From Methylotenera sp. (lineage in GTDB: Bacteria > Pseudomonadota > Gammaproteobacteria > Burkholderiales > Methylophilaceae): a stretch of 36,004 nucleotides of DNA. How positions within the stretch are numbered: the first letter of the stretch is position 1; each line of letters starts with the position of its first letter. The position numbers and the translations under genes are program-made. This document shows positions 6,082 to 16,012 of this stretch, one piece after another. The notes under the pieces are model-generated. The model searched no databases and had not been told where the DNA came from. It saw only the letters and a list, made by a program, of their open reading frames with translations. The stretch is from the NCBI GenBank assembly GCA_023259635.1, contig JALRGX010000018.1, positions 1-36,004 on the forward strand, read 5' to 3'.

Positions 6082-6849
6082 TTACATTGGCAACTGTAAC
6101 CTCAATCCGTCATAGCCCACAAAAACATTATCGGGTAACTGTGAACTAAGTGTGCTGTATTCCATATCATGAGTCATGTGAATCAAATAAGTGGATTTAG
6201 CTCCTATCTGACCGGCATACGCTAAACTTTGTTCCAGATTGATATGACTATAATGTGCGGTATACCTTAAGCAATCCAATAACAGGATATCTACCCCCTT
6301 TAACAGATCAAACGAAGTTTCAGGGATCATTGAAACATCGGTGATATAGGCAATGTTTCCTATCCTGTAACCATATATATCGCTGTTGCCATGTTTGACT
6401 GGAATTGGTGTGATTAACTGATCGAATAAATAGAATGTTGCTTTAACGGGGTTTGTTTTCAATATAGGCAAATCCCAGAAATTGCCAACTTCACGCAATG
6501 TGTAACCAAATTTGTCTGCAATATGCATCATCGCTTCCGGGCTGCCGTATAACGGTATCTGGGTGCGCTGGATCTGACAGAACGCCCTCAAATCATCAAT
6601 TCCGTGTATATGGTCTGCATGGGTATGTGTATATAACACCGCATCCACCTGCGAGAGCCCTTCCCTTAAAGCTTGCTGGCGTAAATCCGGGCCGGTATCT
6701 ATCAATATGGTCTTTCCGTTGTCCAGCTCAATTACGCTGGAGCAACGTGTCCTATGATTTCTATTGTCAGAGGACCTGCACGTATCGCACAGGCAGCCAA
6801 CCACAGGCGTGCCTGCGCTAGAGCCTACTCCCAGCATTGTCAACTGCAC
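6082..6849 (-). CDS. MBL-fold metallohydrolase, PhnP-like phosphodiesterase
   Basis: A metallo-beta-lactamase fold protein of 255 residues with the metal motif THTHADHIHG near residue 75, a downstream ITDVS segment and the HMTHD histidine near the C-terminus. The N-terminal GSSAGTPVVGCLCDTC with paired cysteines is typical of the PhnP branch (phosphoribosyl cyclic phosphodiesterase), which carries a structural zinc site. No phn genes are nearby, so the substrate is unknown and a general cyclic phosphodiesterase role is possible. GTG 6849 is preferred as start because AAGGA lies 8 nt upstream; the first ATG is four codons later. It follows tatD by 24 bp and is probably the last gene of the tmk-holB-pilZ-tatD run. 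Confidence 0.85.
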   Translation of the reverse strand: MQLTMLGVGSSAGTPVVGCLCDTCRSSDNRNHRTRCSSVIELDNGKTILIDTGPDLRQQALREGLSQVDAVLYTHTHADHIHGIDDLRAFCQIQRTQIPLYGSPEAMMHIADKFGYTLREVGNFWDLPILKTNPVKATFYLFDQLITPIPVKHGNSDIYGYRIGNIAYITDVSMIPETSFDLLKGVDILLLDCLRYTAHYSHINLEQSLAYAGQIGAKSTYLIHMTHDMEYSTLSSQLPDNVFVGYDGLRLQLPM

Positions 6850-6873
6850 GGGATATTTCCTTGGGAGAAATTA

Positions 6874-7644
6874 TTAAGAATGGGCATGCTTGAACAGGTT
6901 GAAGAAGTTCTGCGTTGTTGCTGCTGTCACTTCTTCCAGGGATATTCCGCGTAATTTTGCGATTTCTTCAGCCACATATTTAACATAGCTAGGTTGGTTG
7001 ATTTTTCCGCGATATGGAATTGGCGCTAGGTATGGCGAATCGGTTTCTACCAGAACTCTGTCTAGCGGCACTTGTTTCGCAACCTCTTTAATAGCAGCTG
7101 CATTTTTAAAAGTAACAATTCCCGAAAAAGATATGTAAAAGCCAAGTTCTATTGATTGCATTGCTACATCCAGGCTTTCTGTAAAACAATGCATTACACC
7201 GCCAACCTGCTTGGCATTTTCTTCACGCATGATACGCAAGGTATCTTCTGCCGCATTACGGGTATGGATAACCAATGGCTTATTGCACGCTATCGCAGCG
7301 CGGATATGATTGCGAAAACGAGTACGCTGCCATTCCAGGTCACCAGTCAGCCTGAAATAATCCAGACCAGTTTCACCGATTGCAATCACTTTGGGATGGC
7401 TTGCCAACTTCACCAATTCTTCAACAGTTGGCTCATCTATATCTTCATAATCCGGGTGAACTCCCACAGATGCAAAGAAATGAGGGTTATTTTCTGCAAG
7501 TGCCAACACTTGGGGAAAATCAGGCAAAGTTACAGAAATACAAAGGGCGTACCCTACCCCGTTATCCTGCATGGATTGTTTGATGGCGGGTAGGTTGGCA
7601 GCAAGCTCTGGAAAGTTTAAATGGCAGTGTGAATCAACAAGCAT
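6874..7644 (-). CDS. tatD: TatD-family metal-dependent hydrolase / deoxyribonuclease
   Basis: A full-length (256 aa) TatD amidohydrolase-superfamily barrel. Metal ligands are visible in VDSHCHLNF at the N-terminus, GETGLDYF near residue 92, LVIHTRNA and MHCFTES in the middle, and VETDSPYLAP near residue 200. Members are metal-dependent 3'-5' nucleases linked to DNA repair and turnover in the cytoplasm. This is the YcfH-type copy that lies beside holB and tmk in many proteobacteria. It starts 5 nt after the pilZ stop, so the two are almost certainly co-transcribed. Confidence 0.92.
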   Translation of the reverse strand: MLVDSHCHLNFPELAANLPAIKQSMQDNGVGYALCISVTLPDFPQVLALAENNPHFFASVGVHPDYEDIDEPTVEELVKLASHPKVIAIGETGLDYFRLTGDLEWQRTRFRNHIRAAIACNKPLVIHTRNAAEDTLRIMREENAKQVGGVMHCFTESLDVAMQSIELGFYISFSGIVTFKNAAAIKEVAKQVPLDRVLVETDSPYLAPIPYRGKINQPSYVKYVAEEIAKLRGISLEEVTAATTQNFFNLFKHAHS

Positions 7645-7649
7645 ATGAA

Positions 7650-8027
7650 TTACATCGTGTGTGTAGGACGTGATGATCTCAGAACATTTCCTAAAAGCGC
7701 TTCAATTTTATTACGGGCTTCCTGTCCGCCGTTTTTTTCGTGAAACTGAACCCCTATGCCCTGAGGCTTGCTGCCTTGGGTGGCTGGTGTAATCCATACT
7801 ACATGACCTACTACTTTCAGCTTCATAGGGTCATCCAGCAAGCTTAACAGCATGAAAACTTCTTCCCCCATTTTGAAGGGTTTGTTTGTAGGGATGAACA
7901 AGCCGCCACCTGCTAAAAAAGGCATATAGGCCGCATACAATGCAACCTTTTCTTTAATTGCCAGTGAAAGGACCCCTGGCTTCAGGTTACCTACCATTTT
8001 GCTATCGTCTTGTATGTTTTCGGGCAT
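7650..8027 (-). CDS. pilZ: PilZ-domain type IV pilus assembly protein
   Basis: A small single-domain PilZ protein (125 aa): PGVLSLAIKEKVALYAAYMPF, then GGGLFIPTNKPFKMGEEVFMLL, VVGHVVWITP and GIGVQF. The RxxxR motif used by c-di-GMP-binding PilZ domains is not visible, matching the 'founder' PilZ of Pseudomonas and Xanthomonas that acts in type IV pilus assembly through protein contacts. The neighbourhood holB-pilZ-tatD beside tmk is the conserved one for this gene. It lies 44 bp downstream of holB. Cytoplasmic. Confidence 0.88.
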   Translation of the reverse strand: MPENIQDDSKMVGNLKPGVLSLAIKEKVALYAAYMPFLAGGGLFIPTNKPFKMGEEVFMLLSLLDDPMKLKVVGHVVWITPATQGSKPQGIGVQFHEKNGGQEARNKIEALLGNVLRSSRPTHTM

Positions 8028-8071
8028 AATTTTTTATTTCTTGAATAGCAGGTTAAACAAATAAACAGATA

Positions 8072-9082
8072 TCAGGATTGAAAAACCTTTGTATATTCAA
8101 CAAGAAGGCTTTCCATTTGTAACTCATGATTCAACGGATGCGCCGCTAACTTGCGAAGCTCGTTGGTTTTCTTTTGCAAATCGAATAGTCTCCCCAAGTT
8201 TACCTTGTCTGCCAGCGATTGCAAAGCACGAACATGCTGTATGTGATATCTGGCCTGATGACCTAGTTTCACTGCCACAATATCATACAACCATTTCTGG
8301 ATTGCTATCACACCGGACTCTACTGAACTGGCAATCAGTATGGGAGCTGCCGCATGGGGCTCTATCTTGTGGCCCAGCGCCAAGTGCTTCCAAACATCAG
8401 ATAGCTGATTGAATTGTGCTTGATCCGTCAAAACCTTGATAGGAGAACCCTCAAGGTAAGCTAATTGCTGCTCCGGGTTCTTTACCCCTTTCATACGCAG
8501 CCATGCCATTGCTTGTGCTGCATCCGGTACCGGCATGTTTATTTTATGGCATCTGCTCAGGATAGTCGGAAGTAAGCGTTGTAACTGATGGGAAATTAAT
8601 ATAAAAATCACTCCCGGCGCAGGTTCTTCCAGCATTTTTAACAATGCATTGGCAGAAGCCTGATTCAATGCTTCTGCAGGGTTAATCAACACTATACGCA
8701 AGCCACTGGTTTGATGACTGGATAAACTTAAAAAGTCACTTAGCTCACGAATCTGGGCAATGGAAATCTGCGTTTTTTTCCTGGTCTTTTTTGCTGCCGG
8801 CGACTCGTCATCAGTGCCGCTTTCCTGTTCAGTGCTCACTAAACGGAAATCAGGATGGCTTTCATCATTAAACCAGTGACAGCTTGGACACGTATTACAT
8901 GCATGCCCACTTTCATCGGTATTAGGGCATAACAGCGCCTGGCTGAATCTTAATGCGAAATCGTATTTGCCAATACCGGTACGTCCGTGCATTAAAAATG
9001 CATGGTGCAGCTTCTGGCGACCCTGGCTCAGGTTCTGCCAAAGCTTGTTTTGCCATGGATATATCTCATTAAAATTATTCAT
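8072..9082 (-). CDS. holB: DNA polymerase III subunit delta'
   Basis: An AAA+ clamp-loader subunit of 336 residues. It has a P-loop-like GRTGIGK near residue 35, a four-cysteine zinc module (CPNTDESGHACNTCPSC), the conserved NALLKMLEEPAPG followed by LPTILSRCHKI (SRC motif), and a C-terminal helical collar. A lysine/acid-rich insertion (residues ~85-103) replaces the usual short loop before the sensor region. In the cytoplasm it works with HolA and DnaX to load the sliding clamp. It starts 5 nt after tmk, forming the standard tmk-holB pair. Confidence 0.93.
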   Translation of the reverse strand: MNNFNEIYPWQNKLWQNLSQGRQKLHHAFLMHGRTGIGKYDFALRFSQALLCPNTDESGHACNTCPSCHWFNDESHPDFRLVSTEQESGTDDESPAAKKTRKKTQISIAQIRELSDFLSLSSHQTSGLRIVLINPAEALNQASANALLKMLEEPAPGVIFILISHQLQRLLPTILSRCHKINMPVPDAAQAMAWLRMKGVKNPEQQLAYLEGSPIKVLTDQAQFNQLSDVWKHLALGHKIEPHAAAPILIASSVESGVIAIQKWLYDIVAVKLGHQARYHIQHVRALQSLADKVNLGRLFDLQKKTNELRKLAAHPLNHELQMESLLVEYTKVFQS

Positions 9083-9087
9083 ATAAA

Positions 9088-9693
9088 TTATATGGTTGCA
9101 ATGATATATTTAACCATTTCAGCAACTTCTTCTAAAGACTTGCTGGCATCGATAACTCTGAATCTTTGTGGGTTTTTGCTTGCGCGCTCTAAATAAGCGT
9201 TGCGAATTTTTGTAAAAAAATCTACTGATTCGCGCTCAAATTTGTCCGGGCTACGTGCACCGGCTAGCCTTGCTATGCTGACTTCAACCGGCACATCGAA
9301 TAAAAGCGTAAGGTCTGGTTGCAAACCTTCCTGCACCCATTGTTCTAAGATTTCTATTTTATCCGCTGGTACGCCTTTTGCACCACTCTGATATGCGAAA
9401 GTGGCATCTGTAAAGCGGTCTGAAAGTACATAAGCCCCTCTTGCCAGTGCAGGTACAATTACATTGGCGATATGTTCTCGCCGTGCTGCAAACATTAGTA
9501 AGGTTTCGGTTTCCGCATGCATTGCCTCATGCAGCAGTAATTCACGCAAGCGTTCACCCAAGGGGGTGCCGCCTGGCTCACGCGTAGATACCACCTCTCG
9601 CCCATGGGCTTTAAGCATTTCAATGATAGTGGGAATATGGGTGCTCTTACCCGCGCCATCCATGCCTTCCAGAGTAATAAATTTTGCTGTCAT
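9088..9693 (-). CDS. tmk: Thymidylate kinase
   Basis: The 201-residue protein has a P-loop ([10 protein letters not shown], residues 9-18), the substrate-binding [11 protein letters not shown], the [13 protein letters not shown] segment equivalent to the DRY/DRH motif, and a LID region rich in arginine ([11 protein letters not shown]). It phosphorylates dTMP to dTDP for DNA synthesis in the cytoplasm. It sits 4 nt downstream of mltG and 5 nt upstream of holB, so translation is probably coupled. Confidence 0.95.
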   Translation of the reverse strand: MTAKFITLEGMDGAGKSTHIPTIIEMLKAHGREVVSTREPGGTPLGERLRELLLHEAMHAETETLLMFAARREHIANVIVPALARGAYVLSDRFTDATFAYQSGAKGVPADKIEILEQWVQEGLQPDLTLLFDVPVEVSIARLAGARSPDKFERESVDFFTKIRNAYLERASKNPQRFRVIDASKSLEEVAEMVKYIIATI

Positions 9694-9697
9694 AAGC

Positions 9698-10693
9698 TTA
9701 CTTTTTTAACTGATATTTAACGACGGCACGATTATGCTCGTCCAGGTTGCTGGAAAATGCATGGCTACCATCGCCCTTGCCTACGAAATAGAGTGCTTTG
9801 GTGTTGGCAGGATGCAAGGCCGCCTCAATTGCGGCCAAGCCTGGCATGGCGATAGGCGTTGGAGGTAAGCCGCTGCGCGTATATGTATTATAGGGTGTAT
9901 CAATTGACAGGTCTTTTTTACGAATATTGCCATCAAACCTCATACCCATACCGTAAATTACTGTCGGATCAGTCTGTAAACGCATACCTAAACGCAACCT
10001 GTTAACAAAAACACCGGCAATCATTGGCCGCTCACTGGCTTTACCAGTCTCTTTTTCAATAATAGAGGCCATTACCAAAGCTTGGTAGCTGTTTTTATAA
10101 GGCAAGTCCGGGGCCCTGCCCTGCCATGCTTTCTCTAGCTTTGATTGCATCGCATTGTAGCTGGTTTTAAGTAACTCAATATCCGTAGTATTCCGGTCAA
10201 AATAAAAAGTATCCGGAAAGAACAGGCCCTCAGCAGCACTGTAAGGTGAGCTTATTAACTTCAGAATCTCTGCCTCAGGTAATCCGGCAATGGTTTGCTT
10301 GACGGCATCATTGACAGCCAGTTTCTGACGCATCTGTTCAAAAGTGCGTCCTTCGATAAACGTAATACTACCCTGCGTCGTTTTGCCATGATTCAATGAC
10401 AACAATAACTGATAAGGAGATATGTTCTTGTTAAGCGTATAACTGCCAGCTTGCAGATATTGCTCTTTATGTAACAGTTTTGCCAGAAATATAAACCGCC
10501 AAGGCTCTTTTAATACCCCTTGTGCTACTAACTGGTTGGCTATGCTTTTAAGGCCGCTCTTGGGCTGAATCACGACTTCCTGGCTACTGGGCCGCAGTTT
10601 CAATGGATAAATCGCATAATAAACAAACCACCCACTTAGCAATACGGTACTGATGATGGATACCGTAATCCATTTCTTAATGTGTTTAATCAT
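9698..10693 (-). CDS. mltG: Endolytic murein transglycosylase MltG (YceG)
   Basis: An inner-membrane protein with one N-terminal transmembrane segment ([21 protein letters not shown], ~11-31), a LysM-like region ([20 protein letters not shown]) and the YceG catalytic domain with the conserved [26 protein letters not shown]. The glutamate in EKETG is the catalytic acid. It cleaves nascent peptidoglycan strands and sets glycan length. ATG 10693 is chosen over the upstream TTG 10699; either way the start overlaps the end of pabC, so the two are translationally coupled. Confidence 0.93.
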   Translation of the reverse strand: MIKHIKKWITVSIISTVLLSGWFVYYAIYPLKLRPSSQEVVIQPKSGLKSIANQLVAQGVLKEPWRFIFLAKLLHKEQYLQAGSYTLNKNISPYQLLLSLNHGKTTQGSITFIEGRTFEQMRQKLAVNDAVKQTIAGLPEAEILKLISSPYSAAEGLFFPDTFYFDRNTTDIELLKTSYNAMQSKLEKAWQGRAPDLPYKNSYQALVMASIIEKETGKASERPMIAGVFVNRLRLGMRLQTDPTVIYGMGMRFDGNIRKKDLSIDTPYNTYTRSGLPPTPIAMPGLAAIEAALHPANTKALYFVGKGDGSHAFSSNLDEHNRAVVKYQLKK

Positions 10694-11528
10694 TTGCAAC
10701 TATATTTCTTATTTTTGCAGCCAAATCCTGTTGAGGCCAGATTTTATTATTGATTTTAGTTACCTGAAAGGCACCGAAAAGACTATTACAGATAATAACT
10801 TCATCGGCTTGTAACAGTTCATCTAAAGTTAAGGTTTGAACCAGAATATTTAAATCAAGCACACCACCTAAGCCAAGTATATGTTGCCTGGTGATACCAG
10901 ATACACCACAAACACTCAGATCCGGTGTAACCAGTTCGCTGCCGAATCGGGCAAACACATTACTCATCGTGCATTCAATTACATTGCCTGACGAATCTAA
11001 AAGCAAACCGTCAAATATAAAATCTTCACGCCATTCCATGCGTGCAAGCACATTCTCGAGACGGTTTAAATGTTTAATACCTGCAAGTTTTGTCTGTGCG
11101 GCTAGCCTGATGTCACAAACATGTAATTGCACACCTTTATTATAGTTAGACGCCTCGTAATGCGGGAACCCAGACTTGATAACCACCCTGGTGGGAATTG
11201 TGATTGTAGGGGGCGCATACCCCCTTTCTCCCTCACCCCGGGTAATAACGATTTTGGCAACCTGAATTAAATCGTCAGAAAAAAGCTCTTTTTTAAACAA
11301 TTTCTGTAGGTCGCCCATCAGTAATTCTGCACTTGGGCAGACGATACCAATAGCGGCACAATCAGCTACCAGTTTCTGGTAATGAAATGGCCAGTTTACG
11401 GGTAATCCGTTGTGCATCTTCATGGTGCGAAAAACACCGTCACCATATGTAAAACCACGGTCAGAAACAGAAATTGTCTGCTCGAAGCTTCCATTTACGA
11501 GATAGGAATGATTACGTATCATAGCCAT
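10686..11528 (-). CDS. pabC: Aminodeoxychorismate lyase
   Basis: A class IV PLP-dependent enzyme (280 aa) that converts 4-amino-4-deoxychorismate to p-aminobenzoate and pyruvate for folate synthesis. The PLP lysine lies in GIKHLNRLENV (K152) and the fold-type IV segment SSGNVIECTMSNVF follows. The N-terminal SDRGFTYGDGVFRT is also characteristic. Branched-chain aminotransferases share the fold, but the fabF-pabC-mltG-tmk context settles the identity. A terminator lies between it and fabF, so it depends on read-through or its own promoter. Confidence 0.92.
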   Translation of the reverse strand: MAMIRNHSYLVNGSFEQTISVSDRGFTYGDGVFRTMKMHNGLPVNWPFHYQKLVADCAAIGIVCPSAELLMGDLQKLFKKELFSDDLIQVAKIVITRGEGERGYAPPTITIPTRVVIKSGFPHYEASNYNKGVQLHVCDIRLAAQTKLAGIKHLNRLENVLARMEWREDFIFDGLLLDSSGNVIECTMSNVFARFGSELVTPDLSVCGVSGITRQHILGLGGVLDLNILVQTLTLDELLQADEVIICNSLFGAFQVTKINNKIWPQQDLAAKIRNIVAND

Positions 11529-11584
11529 AATTAAACCATAGCATCTTCGAATTAACTACTGAAAGCGCCAGTAGTTATAAAGAA

Positions 11585-11616
11585 AAAAGCCCGCTTACAA
11601 TGAGGTGCGGGCTTTT
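11585..11616 (-). terminator. Intrinsic terminator after fabF
   Basis: AAAAGCCCGC and GCGGGCTTTT are complementary around a 12-nt loop. On the minus strand a run of T follows, placing it just after fabF and before pabC. Confidence 0.8.
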
Positions 11617-11643
11617 AAAAGTTATATATCAGCGAAGCTGTAT

Positions 11644-12876
11644 TTATATTTTTTTAAATACCAGGCTGCCATTAGTACCGCCAAAGCCAAAGTTGTTTTT
11701 CAGCGCATATTCAATTTTCATGTCACGCGCAGTATTCGCACAGAAATCCAGGTCACATTCAGGATCCTGATTGAATATATTAATGGTTGGTGGCGAAATC
11801 TGGTTATGTACAGAAAGTACTGTAAATACAGACTCTAAACCACCAGCACCGCCAAGCAAGTGACCAGTCATGGATTTTGTGGAATTCACAACCAGGTTAT
11901 ATGAATGTTCACCAAATGCAGCTTTGATTGCATTGGTTTCATTGGCATCTCCTAATGGAGTAGATGTGCCATGAGCATTCACAAACTGGACTTGATCAGG
12001 ATTAACGCCTGCATTCTGCATGGCATTGCGCATGGAGCGGCGTGGCCCATCCATATTAGGTGCGGTCATATGATATGCATCAGCACTCATGCCGTAGCCG
12101 CTGAGTTCCGCATAGATTTTTGCACCACGTTTTTTTGCATGCTCATACTCTTCAAGCACTAGAACACCTGCACCCTCACCTATAACAAAACCATCACGGT
12201 CTTTATCCCATGGACGACTCGCTGTAGCCGGGTCATCGTTTCGCGTTGACAATGCGCGTGAAGCAGCAAAACCACCAACACTCAAGCGTGTAATCGCAGC
12301 TTCTGCGCCGCCGGCAACCATCACATCTGCATCACCGTACTCAATCATGCGTGATGCATCGCCAATAGAGTGTGTGCCCGTTGTACAAGCGGTCACTATC
12401 GCAACATTCGGGCCTTTAAAACCAAACATGATTGATAAATTACCGGAAATCATGTTGATAATAGTGCCGGGAATAAAGAATGGTGAAATCTTGCGTGGGC
12501 CTGATGCCTGATAAAGCAAGTCAGTATCCTCAATAAACTGCATACCGCCAATACCAGAACCGATAGAAACGCCAATGCGCTCTGCATTTTCTTCTGTTGC
12601 GACGATACCGGAATCTTTAACTGCTTCGATAGCTGCAGCCAGACCGTATTGAATGAATGTATCCATCCGCCTGGCGTCTTTAGCAGGAATGAAATCTTCA
12701 GCATTAAAGTCTTTCACTTCACCAGCAATGGTAGAAGTAAATGCACTTGCATCGAACTTTGTAATTTGTGTGATGCCGGATTTACCAGCAATAAGATTGT
12801 CCCAAGCTGTTTTTACACCGATTCCAACAGGTGAAACAACGCCAAGGCCAGTAACGACAACTCTACGTTTGGACAT
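11644..12876 (-). CDS. fabF: Beta-ketoacyl-ACP synthase II
   Basis: A 410-residue thiolase-fold condensing enzyme. The catalytic triad is visible: cysteine in [11 protein letters not shown] (~162), histidine in [13 protein letters not shown] (~302) and histidine in [15 protein letters not shown] (~339). It elongates malonyl-ACP with acyl-ACP in type II fatty-acid synthesis. ATG 12876 ([10 protein letters not shown]) is chosen over the TTG seven codons upstream, since family members begin at this point. It lies just downstream of acpP, separated by a strong hairpin terminator that probably attenuates its expression relative to acpP. Confidence 0.96.
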   Translation of the reverse strand: MSKRRVVVTGLGVVSPVGIGVKTAWDNLIAGKSGITQITKFDASAFTSTIAGEVKDFNAEDFIPAKDARRMDTFIQYGLAAAIEAVKDSGIVATEENAERIGVSIGSGIGGMQFIEDTDLLYQASGPRKISPFFIPGTIINMISGNLSIMFGFKGPNVAIVTACTTGTHSIGDASRMIEYGDADVMVAGGAEAAITRLSVGGFAASRALSTRNDDPATASRPWDKDRDGFVIGEGAGVLVLEEYEHAKKRGAKIYAELSGYGMSADAYHMTAPNMDGPRRSMRNAMQNAGVNPDQVQFVNAHGTSTPLGDANETNAIKAAFGEHSYNLVVNSTKSMTGHLLGGAGGLESVFTVLSVHNQISPPTINIFNQDPECDLDFCANTARDMKIEYALKNNFGFGGTNGSLVFKKI

Positions 12877-12913
12877 AAGATAAAGTCTCGAAGACAAGAT
12901 TAAGAAACAAAAA

Positions 12914-12950
12914 GGAAAAAGCAGTAAACCCGTAATCGGGTTTACTGCTT
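12914..12950 (-). terminator. Strong hairpin terminator between acpP and fabF
   Basis: GCAGTAAACCCG and CGGGTTTACTGC form a perfect 12-bp stem around a four-base loop. On the minus strand TTTTTCC follows. It would allow far more acpP message than fabF message from a shared promoter. Confidence 0.85.
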
Positions 12951-12960
12951 AAATTTGGAT

Positions 12961-13197
12961 TTATTTGAGGTTAGTATTGATGTAATCAATCGCTAATTGA
13001 ACTGTAGTAATTTTTTCTGCTTCTTCATCAGGAATTTCGCAGTCAAATTCTTCTTCTAGCGCCATTACCAACTCTACTGTATCCAATGAGTCAGCTCCCA
13101 AATCATCTACAAATGATGATGTGTTTTTTACATCAGCTTCATTTGCACCTAGTTGTTCAGCAACAATTTTTTTAACGCGTTGTTCGATGTCAGACAT
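12961..13197 (-). CDS. acpP: Acyl carrier protein
   Basis: The 78-residue acidic protein carries the phosphopantetheine attachment site in [21 protein letters not shown] (Ser37), with the standard length and the closing helix. It shuttles acyl chains in fatty-acid, phospholipid and lipid A synthesis. GGGG lies 6 nt before the ATG. A 128-bp AT-rich gap separates it from fabG and probably holds its own promoter, and a terminator follows it. Confidence 0.97.
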   Translation of the reverse strand: MSDIEQRVKKIVAEQLGANEADVKNTSSFVDDLGADSLDTVELVMALEEEFDCEIPDEEAEKITTVQLAIDYINTNLK

Positions 13198-13325
13198 CTA
13201 ATTACCCCTTTTATAAAAAATAGCTTGGTTCAGCTAAGTCAGTATTCTACCAAAACTAAACAATAATACAAAAAACTTAATCACTACTTTAAACCATATT
13301 CAGCCCATTTTAAAGCTGAATAATG

Positions 13326-14066
13326 CTACACCATTAACATGCCACCATTGACGTGTATGGTTTCACCCGTAATATAGGCTGCCCCTGGTGAAGCCAGGAA
13401 TGCTACTGTAGCTGCAATTTCCTTTACTGAGCCCAGGCGGCCTACCGGAATACGCGCCAGCATTTTTGTGGTGATATCTTCAGGCAGTTCCGCAGTCATA
13501 TCCGTTTCAATAAAGCCTGGTGCCACGCAGTTAACGGTAATGCCACGACTACCCACCTCTGCTGCCAGGGATTTGGTAAAGCCGGTCATACCCGCTTTGG
13601 CTGCTGCATAATTTGTTTGGCCAGCATTGCCCATGTGACCTACTACCGATGAAATGCTGATAATGCGCCCTGTACGCGCTTTCATCATCGGGCGCAACAC
13701 TGCCTGGCTCATGCGGTAAACTGATGTCAGATTGGTGCTTAATACCGCATCCCAGTCTTCATCTTTCATGCGCATCAGTAATGTATCGCGTGTAATACCG
13801 GCATTATTTACCAGCACGCTAACATCACCATATTTTTCACTGATGGATTTTAATGTGGCATCAATTTGTGCAGCATCATTTACATCCAAAGCCATGCCCT
13901 CGCCTTTGATGCCTGCAGCAGCCAACGCAGAGGAAATAGAAGATGCGCCATTTTCTGACGTGGCTGTTCCAATCACTGTTGCGCCTTGTTTGCCTAGTTC
14001 GGTTGCAATGGCAGCGCCAATACCACGACTAGCGCCGGTAACTAAAACAATTTGTCCAGTTAACAT
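13326..14066 (-). CDS. fabG: 3-oxoacyl-ACP reductase
   Basis: A classical short-chain dehydrogenase of 246 residues. It has the NADP-binding VTGASRGIGAAIA (9-21), the structural NNAG motif (87-90) and the catalytic triad S140, Y153 and K157 (ISSVVGHMGN, TNYAAAKAG). It reduces 3-ketoacyl-ACP in each elongation cycle in the cytoplasm. GAGG precedes the ATG. It is 25 nt downstream of fabD in the fab operon. Confidence 0.96.
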   Translation of the reverse strand: MLTGQIVLVTGASRGIGAAIATELGKQGATVIGTATSENGASSISSALAAAGIKGEGMALDVNDAAQIDATLKSISEKYGDVSVLVNNAGITRDTLLMRMKDEDWDAVLSTNLTSVYRMSQAVLRPMMKARTGRIISISSVVGHMGNAGQTNYAAAKAGMTGFTKSLAAEVGSRGITVNCVAPGFIETDMTAELPEDITTKMLARIPVGRLGSVKEIAATVAFLASPGAAYITGETIHVNGGMLMV

Positions 14067-14091
14067 ATTTAATCCTCTGAATATTTAGTAA

Positions 14092-15018
14092 TTAAATGGA
14101 GTTCTTTAATTCAAGCAAAGCATCATTGCTGGTTAATGCTACGCATGGTAACTCAGCCACAATACGTTTCGTGAGGCCCGCCAGCACTTTGCCTGGGCCA
14201 CATTCAGCGGTTTGCGTTACACCTTGGGCGGCAATCGCCTGCACTGTTTCAACCCAGCGCACAGGACTATACAACTGACGAACTAAAGCATCCTTGATTT
14301 TCTCACTGTCACTATATGCCGCTACATCAGCATTATGCAGCACAGGTATCTGCGGTGTATTGACCGTTACATTTTTGAGGTATTCGGCAAGTTGCAGTGC
14401 CGCCGGTTTCATCAGGGCGCAATGAGAAGGTACGCTTACAGGTAGAGGTAGCGCACGTTTGGCACCCTTGGCCTTTGCCAATTCCATGCCCCGTTCTACC
14501 GCGGCTTTATTACCGGCAATCACGACTTGTCCTGGTGAATTCAGGTTAACAGCTTCCAGCACTTCGCTTTGCGCAGCTTCTGTACAGACAGCACGTACTG
14601 TCTCATCATCCAGACCCAATATAGCGGCCATAGCGCCAACACCCGCTGGCACCGCATTCTGCATTACTTCAGCACGGTAGCGCACCAGTGGCAAGGCGTC
14701 TTTAAAAGATAGAGCGCCAGATGCCACCAATGCAGTGTATTCACCCAGGCTATGTCCGGCAAGAACGATTGGCAATCGATCTGATGTTGCATGCCAGGCA
14801 CGCCAGGTTGCCACACCTGCCGCCAGCATAATCGGTTGCGTGTTGGTAGTTTCGTTGATGCTGTCATTGGCTTCTGTAGCCATTACCCATAAATCAACAC
14901 CTAAAATATCCGAAGCTTCGGTAAAAGTGTCCCGGATGATATTTGAATCACCAAAGCCGCTCATCATGCCTACTGATTGCGAACCCTGGCCCGGAAATAA
15001 GAATGCAATATTTTTCAT
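14092..15018 (-). CDS. fabD: Malonyl-CoA:ACP transacylase
   Basis: The 308-residue acyltransferase shows the FPGQGSQ motif at the N-terminus, the nucleophile Ser90 in LAGHSLGEYTAL and the partner histidine in SVPSHCALM near residue 200. It loads malonate onto ACP for fatty-acid synthesis. It lies between fabH (37 bp upstream) and fabG in standard order. Confidence 0.96.
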   Translation of the reverse strand: MKNIAFLFPGQGSQSVGMMSGFGDSNIIRDTFTEASDILGVDLWVMATEANDSINETTNTQPIMLAAGVATWRAWHATSDRLPIVLAGHSLGEYTALVASGALSFKDALPLVRYRAEVMQNAVPAGVGAMAAILGLDDETVRAVCTEAAQSEVLEAVNLNSPGQVVIAGNKAAVERGMELAKAKGAKRALPLPVSVPSHCALMKPAALQLAEYLKNVTVNTPQIPVLHNADVAAYSDSEKIKDALVRQLYSPVRWVETVQAIAAQGVTQTAECGPGKVLAGLTKRIVAELPCVALTSNDALLELKNSI

Positions 15019-15055
15019 AAATTACTTTATATAAGTTATATAACTATTTGAATAA

Positions 15056-16012
15056 TCAATATTTAATTAACGCAGAACCCCATGTGAAGCCGCCACCAAA
15101 TGCTTCCATCAAGATAACATCACCACGCTTGATGCGGCCATCGCGCACTGCCGTATCAAGCGCCAAAGGGATTGAGGCTGCCGAGGTGTTGCCATGACCG
15201 TCTACAGTTACGACCACTTTATCAAGATCCATATCCAGTTTTTTAGCTGTAGCCTGCAATATGCGAATATTGGCCTGATGCGGAACCAGCCAGTCGATAT
15301 CACTTTTCTGCATACCGTTCGCATGCAGCGTCTCATCTACAATCTGGTCCAGCGTATTCACTGCCATTTTAAAAACAGCATTACCTTCCATCTTGACTGT
15401 TTTGTCACCATCCTGCTTTGAAACGCCAGCGGGTACATTCAATAATTTTTCATAGCTACCGTCAGCATGCAGATGCGTAGTAATAATGCCAGCCTCATCC
15501 GAAGCCTGCAAGATAACAGCACCTGCTCCATCACCCCATAAAATGCAATTGCTGCGATCGGTCCAGTCCGTAATTCGTGACATAGTTTCAGCGCCGATTA
15601 CCAAGGCGGTTTTAGCCGCACCGCTTTTAATCATACTATCAGCAATGCTCAATGCATATACAAAGCCGCTGCAAACAGCCTGCACATCAAAGGCTGGGCT
15701 GTTGTTTTTGATACCAAGCTGACCTTGTATCAGGCAGGCTGTACTTGGAAAGAAGCGGTCAGGTGTCGTCGTTGCAACAATGAGCAAATCAATGTGCTGC
15801 GGATCAATATCGGCAGCTTCTATTGCTTTTTTTGCTGCAGCAATTCCTAAATCACTAGTAAATTCATTACTTGCGGCGATGTGGCGCTCACGAATGCCCG
15901 TACGTGCAAAGATCCATTCATCGGTAGTGTCTACCATGCGCTCCAACTCAGCATTGGTAAGGATTTTAGCGGGCAAATAACTACCTGTGCCAGCAATTCT
16001 GGAGAATATCAT
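15056..16012 (-). CDS. fabH: Beta-ketoacyl-ACP synthase III
   Basis: The initiating condensing enzyme (318 aa), joining an acyl-CoA primer to malonyl-ACP. The triad is visible: Cys114 ([11 protein letters not shown]), His in [10 protein letters not shown] (~244) and Asn in [11 protein letters not shown] (~274). Its ATG overlaps the plsX stop (ATGA), so it is translationally coupled to plsX. Confidence 0.96.
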   Translation of the reverse strand: MIFSRIAGTGSYLPAKILTNAELERMVDTTDEWIFARTGIRERHIAASNEFTSDLGIAAAKKAIEAADIDPQHIDLLIVATTTPDRFFPSTACLIQGQLGIKNNSPAFDVQAVCSGFVYALSIADSMIKSGAAKTALVIGAETMSRITDWTDRSNCILWGDGAGAVILQASDEAGIITTHLHADGSYEKLLNVPAGVSKQDGDKTVKMEGNAVFKMAVNTLDQIVDETLHANGMQKSDIDWLVPHQANIRILQATAKKLDMDLDKVVVTVDGHGNTSAASIPLALDTAVRDGRIKRGDVILMEAFGGGFTWGSALIKY

